Source of the DNA: CAYPZL01 sp964415045 | GTDB taxonomy: Bacteria; Planctomycetota; Phycisphaerae; Sedimentisphaerales; Anaerobacaceae | Assembly: GCA_964415045.1 (NCBI GenBank) | Contig: CAYPZL010000244.1 | Coordinates: forward strand, 1 to 7,407 | Direction: 5' to 3' | DNA length: 7,407 bases | Shown here: positions 6,749-7,407 of the stretch, piece after piece | How positions within the stretch are numbered: position 1 is the first letter of the stretch | Layout of the letters: every line of letters starts with the position of its first letter | Notes under the pieces: model-generated | What the model was told of the DNA's origin: nothing | Databases searched by the model: none | What the model saw: the letters and a program-made list of their open reading frames with translations, nothing else | Program-made: the position numbers and the translations under genes

Positions 6749-6985
6749 TCAGCAGGTTGAGGCCGACGACCGGTGCGACGCACGCGCAGCCGCGATGTGG
6801 TTCATGGCGTCATCGTCGAAAAAACGCGAGCCACATGAGCCGCACTTGTAGTGTGCGAGGTTCTTAACCTGTAGCCCGTCTGCCAGCCGACAGGTTTCCA
6901 CGACCCGCACCATCTGAGGTTCTCCACACTCCGCGCAGGGAAACACCTCAGACGTGGGTGCTTTTTTTCGATGAGATGAGGACAC
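6749..6985 (-). CDS. YgiT/MqsA-type zinc-finger protein (putative antitoxin-like)
   Basis: This small protein of 78 residues has two CxxC pairs, C17/C20 (CAECGE) and C48/C51 (CGSCGS), separated by about 27 residues. The intervening LADGLQVKNLAHYKC and the following FFDDDAMNHI are characteristic of YgiT-type zinc-ribbon domains. These form the N-terminal, toxin-contacting part of MqsA antitoxins and also occur as stand-alone proteins beside small toxins. No C-terminal helix-turn-helix is present. The start is GTG at 6985, with GAGG separated from it by a run of seven T. It is the only start with a good ribosome binding site and gives a usual family length. The gene starts inside protein-like sequence in another frame. 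No recognisable MqsR or DUF4258 toxin is adjacent within the window. The domain call is good; an antitoxin role is inference. Confidence 0.72.
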   Translation of the reverse strand: MSSSHRKKAPTSEVFPCAECGEPQMVRVVETCRLADGLQVKNLAHYKCGSCGSRFFDDDAMNHIAAARASHRSSASTC

Positions 6986-6987
6986 AA

Positions 6988-7077
6988 AAAAACCTCGACC
7001 TCTTCTTTCTTCAGTATCTTGCCCTTGGTATAGACATCGACTCCGTCGAAAGTCAATCCCTTGATTACGTAGAGCCG
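6988..7077 (-). pseudogene. Protein-like stretch in a second frame directly upstream of the zinc-finger gene
   Basis: Thirty codons reading RLYVIKGLTFDGVDVYTKG... and ending ...EEVEVF at 6988 have the composition of real protein, with alternating hydrophobic and charged residues. They lie in a different frame from both the beta-helix signature to the right and the zinc finger to the left. The frame continues open past the T-run but becomes unconvincing there. No start codon with a ribosome binding site opens it. It could be the end of a partner gene whose start was lost, or part of a broken gene. I do not recognise the family. Confidence 0.3.
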
Positions 7078-7078
7078 C

Positions 7079-7192
7079 TCCCTCGTCGGGCCGATAGACG
7101 CCCTGGGCCACGCGGATTTCGACGGGCTTTTCGGAGTCGTTGGCGTCGGCCAGGGCGTCCTGGAGATACGTGCAGGCGGTCTGCCAGGTGAG
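7079..7192 (-). pseudogene. Fragment of a secreted right-handed beta-helix protein (N-terminal signature)
   Basis: Thirty-eight codons read LTWQTACTYLQDAL, then an acidic linker, then EIRVAQGVYRPDEG. From memory, this matches the motif W-x-T/D-A-x-x-x-L-Q-D-A-L ... I-x-V-A-x-G-x-Y-x-P-D that opens many planctomycete parallel beta-helix (polymorphic outer-membrane-like) surface proteins. The expected beta-helix repeats do not follow. Protein-like sequence stops at DEG and resumes in another frame as RLYVIKG. No signal peptide is recognisable upstream, although the frame is open from about 7378. The best reading is a gene remnant, or a gene broken by an indel near 7080. The match is by motif memory, not a search. 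Confidence 0.4.
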
Positions 7193-7407
7193 CCCGCGCG
7201 AGCTCTGGGCCCGGCAGCGGGAACCATTAGCCGGACGGCAAGGGCTGCCACCGGGAGGTGGGGTCTGAAGGAGGCCGCAGGCAAAGCACCGGCTCGACGA
7301 ACAGGAATCGCATAGGAGGCGACACTGTCGGATGAGAAGGCGTGTATCTTCAAACTGAACTTTTGCAAAATGGAGATTAGGCTTATATTCTTCAAGGAAA
7401 TCGTTGG
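7193..7407. other. Right end of window, no supported gene
   Basis: Two minus-strand frames are open here. One reads from a TTG at 7395 with no ribosome binding site and gives an Ala/Pro/Arg-rich sequence without recognisable motifs. The other leads into the beta-helix fragment through a Cys/Ser-rich stretch. On the plus strand an ATG at 7370 (MEIRLIFFKEIVG) runs off the edge, also without a ribosome binding site. Base composition falls from GC-rich to AT-richer after about 7340, which may mark a boundary. Confidence 0.3.

Noticed and set aside
6535..6783. 82-codon minus-strand frame ending in ...DLTGWGAGYII
   Set aside because: Its 3' end is the -35/-10 region of the gpmI promoter, its start lies inside the zinc-finger gene, and it has no ribosome binding site. 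The latter half looks mildly protein-like, but not enough to call.
6958..7191. 77-codon plus-strand frame (DEMRTQKNLDLFFLQYLALGI...)
   Set aside because: It is antisense to the zinc-finger start, the unknown stretch and the beta-helix signature, has no ribosome binding site, and turns into Arg/Pro-rich shadow sequence.

Overview
The window is a GC-rich bacterial segment in which every well-supported gene lies on the minus strand, so it reads from the right end to the left. The lineage cannot be proven from these bases. A Planctomycetota (Phycisphaerae-like) origin is my best inference. It rests on a short piece near the right end (LTWQTACTYLQDAL ... EIRVAQGVYRPDEG) that resembles the N-terminal signature of the secreted right-handed beta-helix proteins abundant in that phylum. 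The MutL is the endonuclease-bearing type used by bacteria without MutH, so this is not an enteric-type relative.

Right part (about 6540-7407): low-density, partly decayed-looking DNA. It holds a short beta-helix signature that loses its frame, an adjoining protein-like stretch in another frame, and a small YgiT/MqsA-type zinc-finger gene with a GTG start and its own ribosome binding site. Two hairpins follow, then a strong-looking sigma-70-type promoter (TTGACA, 17 bases, TATCAT).

Middle (4881-6455): gpmI, the cofactor-independent phosphoglycerate mutase of lower glycolysis. It is preceded by a leader of roughly 75 bases carrying a perfect 8-bp stem-loop. About 200 bases of spacer follow, containing a possible 18-codon leader ORF with a strong Shine-Dalgarno sequence that ends four bases before mutL.

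Left part (86-4682): a tightly packed block of mutL, then a substrate-binding protein, a FecCD-type permease and an ATPase. The junctions are a 1-nt overlap (TGATG), a 3-nt gap and a 4-nt overlap (ATGA). The last three genes make a complete BtuFCD-type importer, most likely for cobalamin or a related corrinoid, although an iron-chelate substrate cannot be excluded. The packing implies that mismatch repair and vitamin/metal-chelate import share a transcript. I see no cobalamin riboswitch in front of the transporter.

No CRISPR array, tRNA, rRNA or insertion sequence was seen. The core genes are ordinary members of known families. The less ordinary signals are the mutL leader ORF, the mutL-btuFCD coupling, the gpmI leader hairpin and the broken region around the zinc-finger gene.
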